DNA of 47,610 nt from the NCBI GenBank assembly GCA_959018755.1, contig CAUEMA010000016.1, positions 1 through 47,610 of the forward strand, read 5' to 3'. Under the pieces are notes generated by a model. That model was not told the DNA's origin. It ran no database searches and was given only the letters and a program-made list of their open reading frames with translations. The translations under genes were made by a program, and so were the position numbers. This stretch comes from an uncultured Collinsella sp. GTDB lineage: Bacteria > Actinomycetota > Coriobacteriia > Coriobacteriales > Coriobacteriaceae. Shown one piece after another: positions 1 through 8,358 of this stretch; positions within the stretch are counted from its first letter, which is position 1, and the number at the start of each line of letters is the position of its first letter.

Positions 1-60
1 GTAAGTGTTTCTAAATGGTTTGCAAGAATTAGACCATAAATAACGCAAACCTTTGCATCG

Positions 61-636
61 ATGGGCTATGTAATCGGGGCTCTGTCCCATGATCTGTCGA
101 CTCCTTGGGGAGCTGAGGCTATTTACGATGGTGATGCCACAATCGAGCTGTGCGCTGCCGTCGATGCGCAGTTCACGCGCTGTAATTTTTGCGGTGCCTG
201 GGCCGGTGATCTCGGGCTGATTAACCGAGATTTCGCGCACACCATGCGTCGCAAGGCGGCGCTGCGCTTGGACGACCTCAAGCTTTTTCACTTCATCACG
301 AGCGAGGGGGAGGTTTATCTCAACGATCGCACGACTGCGGACATTGCCGATTCGCTTCTCTTTAATTGCCTACCGGATGCGATGGTCATCGGCGGTTCGG
401 CTGCCGGTCGTGGCGCTTCGGGCGAGCTTGCCGATGAGGTCCGCGAGCGTGTTGGCGAAGTGCCCGTGGTATGTGGCACCGGTTGTCGCGAAAATACCGT
501 GGCTGACGTATTCGCTCACTACGATGGCGCGTTTGTCGGCACCTGCTTAAAGCGCGACGGAAAGCTGGATGCCCCGGTTGATGTTGAGCGGGTAGCTCGT
601 TTTATGGCTGCCGCTCGTACGGCGCGAGGGGAGTAG
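61..636 (+). CDS. BtpA/SgcQ family protein, 5' end missing or frameshifted
   Basis: The 191-residue product resembles the C-terminal two thirds of BtpA/SgcQ TIM-barrel proteins (usually about 260-270 residues; E. coli SgcQ lies in a sugar-use cluster). Similarity is already present at the first Met (GYVIGALSHDL) and continues through VYLNDR, DAMVIGG, CGTGCRENT and GTCLKRDG to a C-terminal PVDVERVARFM. The barrel start of about 80 residues is absent. The same frame continues upstream as TQTFAS before meeting TAA at 37-39, so the true gene probably began further 5' and is broken or frameshifted near positions 32-45. The stop is six bases before the FGGY kinase start, so the two look co-transcribed. 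The family assignment is fairly sure. Whether this protein is functional is doubtful. Confidence 0.7.
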   Translation: MGYVIGALSHDLSTPWGAEAIYDGDATIELCAAVDAQFTRCNFCGAWAGDLGLINRDFAHTMRRKAALRLDDLKLFHFITSEGEVYLNDRTTADIADSLLFNCLPDAMVIGGSAAGRGASGELADEVRERVGEVPVVCGTGCRENTVADVFAHYDGAFVGTCLKRDGKLDAPVDVERVARFMAAARTARGE

Positions 637-642
637 GCACCT

Positions 643-2160
643 ATGGCGCTCTATCTGGGTATTGATATTGGGACAAGCGCCTCTAAAGGCGTTTTAATCG
701 ATGATCGATGCAACATCGTTTGCCAAGCCTCTTGTGGACACGAGACGGACAACCCGTGTGACGGATGGTACCAGCATGATGCCGAGGCCGTTTGGTGGGG
801 CGATTTTTGCCGCTTGTCGTGCGAGCTGGTGGCGCGATCGGGGGTTAACGCGGCACAGATCGGATGCGTGGGCCTTTCCGCATTGGGCTGCGACTGTGTG
901 CCGGTCGATACCGAGTGCAACGCGCTGGCGCCCGCGATTTTGTATGGAGTCGATGCACGTTCGAAACCGCAGATTGACGAGCTTCTTTCCGAATATGGGT
1001 CAGATCGCGCACGCGAGCTTTTCGGGCACGATCCCTGTTCGTCAGATATTGCTCCCAAGATCTTGTGGTTTAAGGAGAATATGCCCGAGGTGCACGAACG
1101 TGCCGCGAAGTTCCTGACGGCGTCATCGTTTCTGTGCGCAAAGTTGACGGGGCGTTTTACGGTGGACCGTTATCTGGCGGAGGATTTTCTTCCCCTATAC
1201 GACCGCTTCACTTGGAAGGTTGATGCTCGGGAATGTGCTCGTTTCTGCCGGCCTGACCAGATGGCGGAGGTAATGTCGGCTACCGATATTGCCGGGGTGA
1301 TTACTCAGCGTGCGGCTGAGGCGACGGGGCTCGCGGCAGGGACACCTGTCTTAGTGGGAACGGGCGACTCTGGTGCCGAGGCCATTTCGACGGGTGTATT
1401 TCGTCCCGGCGATATGATGGTTCAGTTGGGGAGTACGGCGTATTTCATCTACCTAGCTGATCATATGGTCGATGATGCCCGCCTGTGGCCAGGGACGTTT
1501 ATCATTCCCGGAACTTACGGGATCTGCGCGGGGACCAATACGGCGGGTGCGCTCACATCGTGGCTGCGCCAAGAGCTGTATCGCGACGCCGTGGAGGCCG
1601 AGGGCCACGGTGGCCCCGATGCATATTCGGTTATGGCGCATGATGCCGCCGGTGTGGCGCCGGGTGCCGATGGGCTCCTGTGTCTGCCGTTCTTTGCGGG
1701 GGAGCGCACTCCGCTCAACGATCCCGAGGCGCGTGGCGTCTTCTTTGGCCTGACCGGAAGGCATACGCGAGCCCATATGGTTCGTGCCGCCTTGGAAGGC
1801 GTCGCGTATACCGTTGCATCCCATGTCGACATTATCGAGCGAGAACATGGACTGCCAATTGGGCGCATTATGCTTGTCGGAGGTGGAACCAAGAATCCAG
1901 TTTGGATGCAGGCTATCGCCGACGTATGTGGGCGCGAGGTCTCGGTTGCCAAGGTTACGGTGGGCGCATGCTTCGGTGATGCCATCATGGCAGCTCTCGC
2001 AGGTGGCGCCTATGCATCATGGGATGAGCTCGCCCAAGTCCTTGGCGTTGCGCAAACAATCGTGCCTGATATGACTGCCCACGAGTTATATGCGTCGCGC
2101 CGTCATATCTTTGACGAATTGTATGCACGCAACCGTGATCTCATGCACGAATTGGTGTAA
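643..2160 (+). CDS. FGGY-family carbohydrate kinase (xylulokinase-like)
   Basis: The 505-residue length is typical of FGGY kinases, which phosphorylate pentuloses and related sugars with ATP in the cytosol. The N-terminal LGIDIGTSASKGVLID is the actin-like phosphate-1 motif. The middle has GTGDSGAEAISTG, and the C-terminal lobe has LPFFAGERTP and MLVGGGTKNPVWMQ, the adenosine/FGGY signature region. ATG 643 follows a GGGGAG ribosome-binding site at about 627-632. The gene lies just behind the SgcQ-like gene, suggesting a small sugar-use unit. The substrate cannot be read from sequence; xylulose is the default for this subgroup, and other ketoses or polyols are possible. Confidence 0.88.
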   Translation: MALYLGIDIGTSASKGVLIDDRCNIVCQASCGHETDNPCDGWYQHDAEAVWWGDFCRLSCELVARSGVNAAQIGCVGLSALGCDCVPVDTECNALAPAILYGVDARSKPQIDELLSEYGSDRARELFGHDPCSSDIAPKILWFKENMPEVHERAAKFLTASSFLCAKLTGRFTVDRYLAEDFLPLYDRFTWKVDARECARFCRPDQMAEVMSATDIAGVITQRAAEATGLAAGTPVLVGTGDSGAEAISTGVFRPGDMMVQLGSTAYFIYLADHMVDDARLWPGTFIIPGTYGICAGTNTAGALTSWLRQELYRDAVEAEGHGGPDAYSVMAHDAAGVAPGADGLLCLPFFAGERTPLNDPEARGVFFGLTGRHTRAHMVRAALEGVAYTVASHVDIIEREHGLPIGRIMLVGGGTKNPVWMQAIADVCGREVSVAKVTVGACFGDAIMAALAGGAYASWDELAQVLGVAQTIVPDMTAHELYASRRHIFDELYARNRDLMHELV

Positions 2161-2212
2161 TGCTGCCGAATTGTACTGTCTTCCAAAATAGAGACTGCGT
2201 TGTGCGATTTGC

Positions 2213-2230
2213 ATGCCCCTTGGCATTTTT
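2213..2230 (+). terminator. Weak intrinsic terminator after the FGGY kinase
   Basis: A short hairpin, ATGCC-CCTT-GGCAT, runs into five T residues between the kinase stop and the convergent tatD gene. The stem is only five pairs, so efficiency is uncertain. Confidence 0.45.
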
Positions 2231-2241
2231 GCCCACAGGAG

Positions 2242-3024
2242 TTAGCGAAGGTCAAAAACAGAGTGCGCATTTGCTAAAACTGCCGACTCGATGCGCTTTG
2301 CGTCACAGTTTTTGAGTGAGGCGATGCGCATCGAGGTCCTTGCGAGCGATCTGATGAGCGACTGCGCGCTTGTTTCTGTGTTTGGTTCGGCTGGCGCATC
2401 GGTCTCGAGCAGTAGGCGGTCGAGTGGAATCTGCCGGGCATATTCGCGACCGCGCTTGGTGGCGAGCATACGCTCGTTCACGGAAAAATAGCAGTTTGCG
2501 TTTCGCGCGCGGGCGAGTTCGTTCGAAGTGCCGCTAAACCAGTGGAAGATGATAGCGGGGGAGTCGGGGTTTGGGATGAGTAGTCCATGCGATTCGAGGA
2601 CGTCCAGTACGGCTCCTGCCGAACGAACGGCGTGAATTGATATCACGCGCCCGGTAAGAGGATGCTGCACGAGTGCATCGCAGAGCCGGTTAAGTGCCTG
2701 TATTTGTAGCGGCTCACTTCCAGCAAAGCGCGCGGAAAAGTCGAGCCCGACTTCGCCGATGTAGCGCTCTTGGGCAGCAACTTCGCAAAGCAGATTGACT
2801 TCGGCGGGACCGCAGCGGCCGTCGGCGAGCCACCAGGGATGGAGGCCGATGCCCTTGATGACGGTAGGAAGGCGACGGGTTCGCCCGTGTGCGCTAGCGA
2901 AGTCGCGTGGATCGACGCCGCAATCAAATAGACCCAAGCCCAGCGCCGTTGCCTCATCGGCAACGGCGTCCGGGTGAGCCATTAAATCAAGATGGCAGTG
3001 TGCATCAAATAACCGGGGCTCCAT
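2242..3024 (-). CDS. tatD: TatD family metal-dependent hydrolase
   Basis: The product is a 260-residue TIM-barrel metal hydrolase of the TatD/YcfH family, whose members act as Mg-dependent DNases or phosphoesterases. Expected metal ligands are visible: DAHCHLD near residue 8, IGEVGLD near 92, SIHA mid-protein, FHWFSG and LLETDAP. Length matches the family. ATG 3024 is preceded by GGAG about ten bases upstream. The gene is 14 bases after tcdA on the same strand, so they are likely co-transcribed. No catalytic residue appears missing. Confidence 0.9.
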   Translation of the reverse strand: MEPRLFDAHCHLDLMAHPDAVADEATALGLGLFDCGVDPRDFASAHGRTRRLPTVIKGIGLHPWWLADGRCGPAEVNLLCEVAAQERYIGEVGLDFSARFAGSEPLQIQALNRLCDALVQHPLTGRVISIHAVRSAGAVLDVLESHGLLIPNPDSPAIIFHWFSGTSNELARARNANCYFSVNERMLATKRGREYARQIPLDRLLLETDAPAEPNTETSAQSLIRSLARTSMRIASLKNCDAKRIESAVLANAHSVFDLR

Positions 3025-3038
3025 CTCGGCGCGCTCCG

Positions 3039-3833
3039 CTAGTCCAGGCGTTGGCCGTCGGCGCGCACGCGCTCGGTGCCGCGACCACTGATCTGACGGA
3101 TAACCTCGCCGGCGATCATCTGGCCCATGATGGGCGGCATAAAGCTGGCGGTTCCCAGCTCGGTGCGCTCGTGGATGTTGGAAGGGTCGCGGGGCTGTGT
3201 CTTAACCGATTCCTCGCAGCTAAACAGTACGTGCAGGCTCTTGATGCCGCGCTTCTTGCATTCTTTGCGCATAATGCGGCTCATGGGGTCATGTACCGTA
3301 TCGAAGATGTCGGCAAAGCGGAGGCACTCGGGATGGAGCTTGTTGGCCCCGCCCATGGAGCTAACCAAACGAATGTCGTGGTCCTGAGCATATTTGGCAA
3401 TGGTGAGCTTGGCCGAGATGGTGTCGATGGCGTCGACGACGTAGTCGAGCTTGCCGTCCGTCTGCTCCAAAACGCTCGCGAAGAACTCGTCGATGTTGTC
3501 GCTCAGCAGGTATTCGGTGCGTTTGATAACGGTGGCGGCGGGATTGATGTCGTGGATCATGGCTTCCATAACATCGACCTTGCGCTTGCCGATGGTGCTG
3601 TGAAAGGCGATAGCCTGGCGATTGATATTGCTGGGCGCGACGATGTCCTTGTCCAGAATGACGAAATGACCAATGCCGCCGCGGGCGAGCGCCTCGCAGC
3701 AATTGGACCCCACACCTCCGCAGCCGAGCATCAGCACCGTAGCATCGGCGAGCTTATCGAGTGCCTCGCGGCCCATGATGATCTCGAGCTTGGTGTCGCG
3801 TGTCTCGACGAGAGCGGCAGCGGTTTCGGTCAT
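3039..3833 (-). CDS. tcdA: tRNA threonylcarbamoyladenosine dehydratase (TcdA/CsdL-like)
   Basis: This is a ThiF/MoeB/E1-like ATP-dependent adenylating enzyme. TcdA cyclises t6A at position 37 of ANN-decoding tRNAs to ct6A. The nucleotide-binding glycine motif LMLGCGGVGSN lies near residue 32, followed by DKDIVAPSNINRQ and DAIDTISAKL. The central FADIFDTVHDPMSR and SCEES segments are typical of the TcdA subgroup rather than MoeB or ThiF. I chose ATG 3833 (264 residues) because GGAGG at 3840-3844 is six bases from it and touches the alternative ATG 3839. It precedes tatD in a two-gene unit. Confidence 0.88.
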   Translation of the reverse strand: MTETAAALVETRDTKLEIIMGREALDKLADATVLMLGCGGVGSNCCEALARGGIGHFVILDKDIVAPSNINRQAIAFHSTIGKRKVDVMEAMIHDINPAATVIKRTEYLLSDNIDEFFASVLEQTDGKLDYVVDAIDTISAKLTIAKYAQDHDIRLVSSMGGANKLHPECLRFADIFDTVHDPMSRIMRKECKKRGIKSLHVLFSCEESVKTQPRDPSNIHERTELGTASFMPPIMGQMIAGEVIRQISGRGTERVRADGQRLD

Positions 3834-3939
3834 AGACATCCTCCGATGGGGAAGCGAATCGTGTTTTAGCTATCGTCATTATAGGTAATCGCCATAGGTT
3901 GCGATGGCGTTTACTTTGATGTGGTTTGAAGCATTGCGA

Positions 3940-3977
3940 TTAGATAGTTAGACAAACATCTAAATATCGAGTATAGT
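3940..3977 (+). promoter_or_regulatory. Promoter and probable operator of the sdpR-like operon
   Basis: TTAGAC at 3948-3953 and TATAGT at 3972-3977 are 18 bases apart and read toward the ArsR-type gene. The inverted repeat TTAGAT (3940-3945) / ATCTAA (3958-3963) overlaps the -35 element, where an autorepressor would block RNA polymerase. Assigning it to the adjacent regulator is inference. Confidence 0.55.
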
Positions 3978-4011
3978 GTGCGCGTCATGAGAGATGATGA
4001 GAGGAGGTCTT

Positions 4012-4290
4012 ATGCCGGGAGAGGGTTTTAAGGCGCTTGCCGATCCAACGCGACGGCGCATTTTGGAACTGCTGCGCGAGGGCAATTGCACGGCGGGGGA
4101 GCTTGCCGAGCATTTCGATATCAGTAAGCCGTCGCTGAGCCATCACTTGGCGACGCTCAAAAACGCCGGGTTGGTGACCGACGAACGTCATGGCCAAAAC
4201 ATCGTTTACAGCTTAAACACCACCGTCATGCAGGACTTGATCGGCTGGTTTATGGGCTTTACAAACACGGAAGGTGATAAGGATGAATAA
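4012..4290 (+). CDS. sdpR: ArsR-family autorepressor (SdpR-like)
   Basis: This 92-residue winged-helix protein closely fits SdpR-type autorepressors: FKALADPTRRRILELL at the N-terminus, then the recognition helix region FDISKPSLSHHLATLKNAGLV, ending with a short wing and an IGWFMGF tail. No cysteine or histidine metal-binding motif of metal-sensing ArsR proteins is evident. I chose ATG 4012 because GAGGAGG (4001-4007) lies just upstream; in-frame ATGs at 3994 and 3997 precede that site. It overlaps the SdpI-like gene by eight bases. In Bacillus, SdpR and SdpI respond to a secreted toxin, but no toxin gene is visible here. Confidence 0.88.
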   Translation: MPGEGFKALADPTRRRILELLREGNCTAGELAEHFDISKPSLSHHLATLKNAGLVTDERHGQNIVYSLNTTVMQDLIGWFMGFTNTEGDKDE

Positions 4291-4987
4291 CGAAAACAAG
4301 GGCATTCACCCCACGGGGGTATCGTCGCGCGTGTGGATTGCGCTGGTCGCTCTGTGCGTCGCCAATGTCGTAGCGCACCTCATGGTGATGCCGAGCTTGC
4401 CTGCGCAGATTCCCACGCACTGGGGCGCGAACGGCGCCGTCGACGGTTGGGGTCCTAGCTGGATGGCCTCCGCGCTCGGCGTGCTGCCTCTGGCGCTTCT
4501 CGCAATGTTCTGCGTGGTGCCGCGCATCGACCCCAAAGGTGAGGCATATCGAACCTCGGGCAAGTTCTACCAGGGCTTCGTAATCGCCTTCACCTTGTTC
4601 ATGTGCGCCATAAGCTGGCTGGGAGAGCTTACGGTCTGGGGCGTGGTGCCGGCGGTCGGTTCGGTTAACGTGCTTATTTCCGGTGTTGTCGGTTTGCTGT
4701 TCATCGGCGTAGGTAACTACTTGCCGCGTGTGAAGCAGAACTATACGCTCGGTATCAAGACACCCTGGGCGCTTGCCGATCCCGAGAACTGGCGCCGTAC
4801 GCAGCGTTTTGGCGGCGCCTGCTTTATGGTGCTGGGTATTGGCCTGATTGTGATGGGCGTGGCAGGCAGCGTGCTTTCGAGTGAAGTCGTCGCCGCGGTG
4901 ATTGCGGCTCTGGCGTTTGGTTCGGTTGGAGCCGTCTACGTCTACTCGTATCTGTTGTGGCGCAAATCGCAGCGAGCCGCTCGTTAA
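4283..4987 (+). CDS. SdpI-family / DUF1648 integral membrane protein
   Basis: The 234-residue protein has about six hydrophobic segments. It carries the signatures of the SdpI/DUF1648 family: PAQIPTHWGANGAVDGWG after the first membrane segment, and YLPRVKQNYTLGIKTPWALADPENW before the last two. In B. subtilis SdpI gives immunity to the SdpC toxin and sequesters SdpR at the membrane. ATG 4283 overlaps the sdpR stop (ATGAATAA), giving translational coupling; an in-frame GTG at 4274 is the alternative. The pairing makes a signal-sensing or immunity role plausible. The actual ligand is unknown. Confidence 0.85.
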   Translation: MNNENKGIHPTGVSSRVWIALVALCVANVVAHLMVMPSLPAQIPTHWGANGAVDGWGPSWMASALGVLPLALLAMFCVVPRIDPKGEAYRTSGKFYQGFVIAFTLFMCAISWLGELTVWGVVPAVGSVNVLISGVVGLLFIGVGNYLPRVKQNYTLGIKTPWALADPENWRRTQRFGGACFMVLGIGLIVMGVAGSVLSSEVVAAVIAALAFGSVGAVYVYSYLLWRKSQRAAR

Positions 4988-5051
4988 GGTTGCGGAAAAC
5001 TAGCGTATGCAGTTCATAGTATGTTCCGGGGGACTTTTCCCAGGTAGTATT

Positions 5052-5080
5052 AGGGGGTGTGGGCAACCATGCCCCTTTTT
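5052..5080 (+). terminator. Intrinsic terminator after the sdpI-like gene
   Basis: AGGGG pairs with CCCCT around an inner TGG-GCAA-CCA hairpin, followed by five Ts. The position, between the SdpI-like gene and ettA, fits. Confidence 0.75.
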
Positions 5081-5171
5081 CGTTACGTTTCAGAGCTGGT
5101 TTTCTCATTTCGTTTCCACTAAAGCGAATCAAAAATAGGGAAACAGCAGGTAGAAAGGATAGAACAGACAT

Positions 5172-6851
5172 ATGGCGGAGTTTATCTACCAGATGTATCA
5201 GGCTCGCAAGGCCCATGGCGACAAGGTGATCCTTGACGACGTGACCCTGAGCTTCTACCCCGGTGCCAAGATCGGCGTCGTGGGCCCCAACGGTATGGGC
5301 AAGTCGACCCTGCTCAAGATCATGGCCGGCATCGAGGAGGTCTCCAACGGTGATGCCAGGCTCACCCCCGGCTACACCGTGGGTATCCTGCAGCAGGAGC
5401 CGCCGCTCGACGACGACAAGACCGTCATCGAGAACGTGCGCATGGCATTTGGCGACATGATCGCCAAGGTCGATCGCTTCAACAAGATCGGCGAGGAGAT
5501 GTGCGACCCGGACTGTGACATGGACGCCCTCATGGCCGAGATGGGAAAGCTCCAGGACGAGATCGACGCCGCCGACGGCTGGGATATCGATTCCAAGCTC
5601 GGCCAGGCCATGGACGCCCTGCAGCTGCCCGATTCCGACATGCCGGTCAACGTGCTTTCCGGCGGCGAGCGCCGCCGTGTGGCCCTGTGCAAGCTGCTGC
5701 TCGAGGCTCCCGACCTGCTGCTGCTCGACGAGCCCACGAACCACCTGGACGCCGAGTCGATCCTGTGGCTCGAGCACTTCCTGCACAACTACCAGGGCGC
5801 GGTGCTTGCCGTCACGCACGATCGCTACTTCCTGGATAACGTTGCCGAGTGGATCTGCGAGGTCGACCGCGGCCACCTTTATCCCTACAAGGGCAACTAT
5901 TCCACGTATCTGGAGACCAAGGCTGCCCGTATCGAGGCGCAGGGCAACCGCGATGCCAAGCTCGCCAAGCGCATGGAGGCCGAACTCGAGTGGGTACGCA
6001 GCTCGCCCAAGGCTCGCCAGGCCAAGAACAAGGCCCGTCTGGCTCGCTACGAGGAGATGGAGGCCGAGGCCCGCGCAAGCCAGAAGCTCGACTGGACCGA
6101 CATTCGCATTCCTGTGGGCCCGCGTTTGGGCAACAAGGTGCTCGAGGCCCATCACCTGCACAAAGAGTTCGATGGCCGCGTGCTTATCGACGACCTTTCG
6201 TTCACCCTGCCGCGCAACGGCATCGTGGGCGTCATCGGCCCCAACGGCGTCGGTAAGACCACGCTGTTCAAGACGATTGTGGGTCTGGAGCCGCTGACTT
6301 CGGGCGAGCTCGAGGTGGGCGAGACCGTCAAGATTTCTTACGTCGACCAGAACCGTTCCGGCATCGACCCCGATAAGAACCTGTGGGAGGTCGTCTCGGA
6401 TGGCCTGGACCACATGATGGTCGGCGAGACTGAGGTTCCGAGCCGCGCTTATGTGGCGAGCTTTGGCTTTAAGGGCCAGGACCAGCAGAAGCGCGCTGGC
6501 GTACTATCCGGTGGCGAGCGCAACCGTCTGAACTTGGCACTCACGCTCAAGCAGGGCGGCAACCTGCTGCTCCTCGACGAGCCCACGAACGACCTCGACG
6601 TCGAGACGCTGTCCTCGCTCGAAGCGGCGCTGCTCGAGTTCCCGGGCTGCTCGGTGGTCATTAGCCACGACCGTATGTTCCTGGACCGCGTCGCCACGCA
6701 CATTCTGGCGTGGGAGGGCACCGACGAGAATCCGGGCAACTGGTATTGGTTCGAGGGCAACTTCGAGGCCTATCAGGCCAACCGCATCGAGCGCCTGGGC
6801 GAGGATGCAGCCCAGCCGCATCGTATTCACCGCAAGCTGACGCGCGACTAG
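5172..6851 (+). CDS. ettA: Energy-dependent translational throttle protein EttA (ABC-F)
   Basis: This 559-residue soluble ABC-F ATPase has two nucleotide-binding domains and no membrane segments. Domain 1 has Walker A GPNGMGKS at 38-45, LSGGERRR and LLLLDEPTNHLD. Domain 2 has GPNGVGKT, LSGGERNR and LLLLDEPTNDLD. The charged linker between them (about 245-305) matches the P-site-tRNA-interaction motif, and the length matches EttA (about 555). EttA binds the ribosomal E site and gates early elongation according to the ATP/ADP ratio. Codon use is strongly C/G-ending, suggesting high expression. It stands alone between two terminators. Confidence 0.93.
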   Translation: MAEFIYQMYQARKAHGDKVILDDVTLSFYPGAKIGVVGPNGMGKSTLLKIMAGIEEVSNGDARLTPGYTVGILQQEPPLDDDKTVIENVRMAFGDMIAKVDRFNKIGEEMCDPDCDMDALMAEMGKLQDEIDAADGWDIDSKLGQAMDALQLPDSDMPVNVLSGGERRRVALCKLLLEAPDLLLLDEPTNHLDAESILWLEHFLHNYQGAVLAVTHDRYFLDNVAEWICEVDRGHLYPYKGNYSTYLETKAARIEAQGNRDAKLAKRMEAELEWVRSSPKARQAKNKARLARYEEMEAEARASQKLDWTDIRIPVGPRLGNKVLEAHHLHKEFDGRVLIDDLSFTLPRNGIVGVIGPNGVGKTTLFKTIVGLEPLTSGELEVGETVKISYVDQNRSGIDPDKNLWEVVSDGLDHMMVGETEVPSRAYVASFGFKGQDQQKRAGVLSGGERNRLNLALTLKQGGNLLLLDEPTNDLDVETLSSLEAALLEFPGCSVVISHDRMFLDRVATHILAWEGTDENPGNWYWFEGNFEAYQANRIERLGEDAAQPHRIHRKLTRD

Positions 6852-6874
6852 TCGAGCTCAGGTGACCTAACGAG

Positions 6875-6911
6875 AAAGGGACGATAACCTTGAGGGTTAT
6901 CGTCCCTTTTT
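6875..6911. terminator. Strong intrinsic terminator after ettA
   Basis: A 15-bp perfect stem (6875-6889 with 6895-6909) with a five-base loop ends in a T run. It separates ettA from the convergent gene whose stop is at 6913, and probably serves mainly the plus strand. Confidence 0.92.
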
Positions 6912-6912
6912 G

Positions 6913-8220
6913 TTACTTGGTAGAAGGCTCGACTTTATCGATGGTCCAGGCGGCTCCGAGACCGCCGGTGGTGTTGCGGCGGATGCGCACGGTGACTTCG
7001 TGGCGCTCGCCGGCTTGCGTGTAGCGCAGAGGGAAGCTTGCGCGGTTTCGCGCGGCCTCGATGGTACCGCGCTCGCGGGCGATCCAGTAGTACTCGCCGA
7101 CGATGCCGAGCGTGTCGGCGCCGTAGGGGAGATAGGTTGACAGCTGGTGCAGAAGCGGGCCGGGGCAGAAGACCTCGGTTGCGAAATCGACGGGGAAGTC
7201 CTCGGGGATGGCGGGCGCTGCAGGTGCGGGGGTTGGGGCCGCTGCGGGTGCCGAAGCCGGTGCAGGTGCGGGAATTTGGTCGCAAGCAGAGGTGGGCACG
7301 GACTCGATGACGGGTGCGGGCTCCGGCGTCGTTTTCGGCTTGATTGTGGAATCTGCGGGCTTCACGGTGACGGGCGCGTCTGCAGCTGCGGTTTCAACCT
7401 CAACCTGCGTCGCGTTCTCGTTTTCAACGCTCGACTTTGCCTCGACCGGCGTGGAGGCCATGGTGGTGATGCCGGCATTGGCGTTCTCGGGGTCATAGAC
7501 GACCGTGAGCGAGATGGCGGGCTGCGGCGTCTCGGGCTCCGGCACCGACTCGGCAGCGCCTTGATCGGCGGGCTCGTCGGACTGATCGTCCTCGGCCTCG
7601 TCGCCAAAGACATCGCTGTTTTGGAACGCAGACGTCTCGGGCTGGCCAGCGGCTTCTTCGGTTGTCGACTTGGGAGCTTCGTTGAGCTCCACAGTGGCTT
7701 CCTGCTCGGATATGACTTTGGGATTGGTCGTGGCGGCGATTTCGGTTTCGGCTTCTGCTGTTACCTCAATAGCGATTTCGATCTCCGCCTCGGGCTCGGG
7801 TTCCGGCGCGGCGTCAACCATGGCTTCGGGCTCGGGACGCTTAACGTGCTTGGGGCGCACGGCCTTGAGGTCCTTCTCGCCGCGCTTTTTCTTTTTGTAG
7901 GACTGCTTGGCTCCTTTGGTTGCCTTGGGCTTGTCCTCGCCCTTGGCAAGGGCGGCATCCCAGGCCTCGTTGGCGATGACGGTGGCATACAGGCGACCGC
8001 CCTTAAAGACGGTCAGCTTGATGCAGTCATCGAGCTCCTCGAGCAGCTCGCGCGTGGACTCGAAGCCCAGGTCATAAGCGGCCATGTCGCCGGCGGCGAG
8101 CGTCTCCTCGACCTGCGTCATAAACGTTTGCTTGCCGCACCCAATCGCATCGCGCAGCAGACGATATAGATAGATGCGGTTGCCCAGCGATAGCGTGGGC
8201 TTAACTATTGTCTTGCTCAT
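6913..8220 (-). CDS. Hypothetical protein: winged-helix-like N-terminus, Pro/Ala/Glu linker, C-terminal domain
   Basis: I do not recognise this 435-residue protein. Three parts are visible. Residues 1-95 form a compact helical domain ending in LGFESTRELLEELDD and GGRLYATV, a pattern like LOTUS/OST-HTH winged helices. A basic stretch (SYKKKKRGEKDLK) leads into about 220 residues rich in Pro, Ala, Glu and Thr, likely disordered. The last 95 residues form a second conserved-looking domain (LPYGADTLGIVGEYYWIARERG). There is no signal peptide or membrane segment, so it is probably cytosolic. I chose ATG 8220 because AAAGAGGAG lies just upstream; the longer frame to 8292 lacks such a site. Confidence 0.7.
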   Translation of the reverse strand: MSKTIVKPTLSLGNRIYLYRLLRDAIGCGKQTFMTQVEETLAAGDMAAYDLGFESTRELLEELDDCIKLTVFKGGRLYATVIANEAWDAALAKGEDKPKATKGAKQSYKKKKRGEKDLKAVRPKHVKRPEPEAMVDAAPEPEPEAEIEIAIEVTAEAETEIAATTNPKVISEQEATVELNEAPKSTTEEAAGQPETSAFQNSDVFGDEAEDDQSDEPADQGAAESVPEPETPQPAISLTVVYDPENANAGITTMASTPVEAKSSVENENATQVEVETAAADAPVTVKPADSTIKPKTTPEPAPVIESVPTSACDQIPAPAPASAPAAAPTPAPAAPAIPEDFPVDFATEVFCPGPLLHQLSTYLPYGADTLGIVGEYYWIARERGTIEAARNRASFPLRYTQAGERHEVTVRIRRNTTGGLGAAWTIDKVEPSTK

Positions 8221-8291
8221 GGCAAATCTCCTCTTTACACACCAAAGCATCTTACCATCGCACGGGGCGTGCCACCTCGGCGCCCAAGGCA

Positions 8292-8324
8292 AACGGGCGC
8301 GACCGTTGCCGGTTCGCGCCCGTT
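8292..8324 (-). terminator. Hairpin downstream of the Ser/Thr-rich membrane protein gene
   Basis: AACGGGCGCGA (8292-8302) pairs perfectly with TCGCGCCCGTT (8314-8324). On the minus strand a short TTT follows. It lies between two minus-strand genes, so it likely ends the upstream transcript. The T tract is weak. Confidence 0.55.
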
Positions 8325-8358
8325 ATACAGGTCGGTTATCTATGAGAGGCAAACGTGC

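Noticed and set aside
1..60. Promoter at the left edge
   Set aside because: The 60 bases are likely the damaged 5' part of the SgcQ-like gene; no paired -35/-10 is convincing.
2907..3869. 320-codon frame opposite tcdA
   Set aside because: Antisense to a gene with clear ThiF-type motifs; composition of a shadow frame.
4824..6413. 529-codon frame opposite ettA
   Set aside because: It is antisense to a highly codon-biased ettA gene, and its low-complexity Leu/Val/Gly/His composition is typical of a high-G+C shadow frame.
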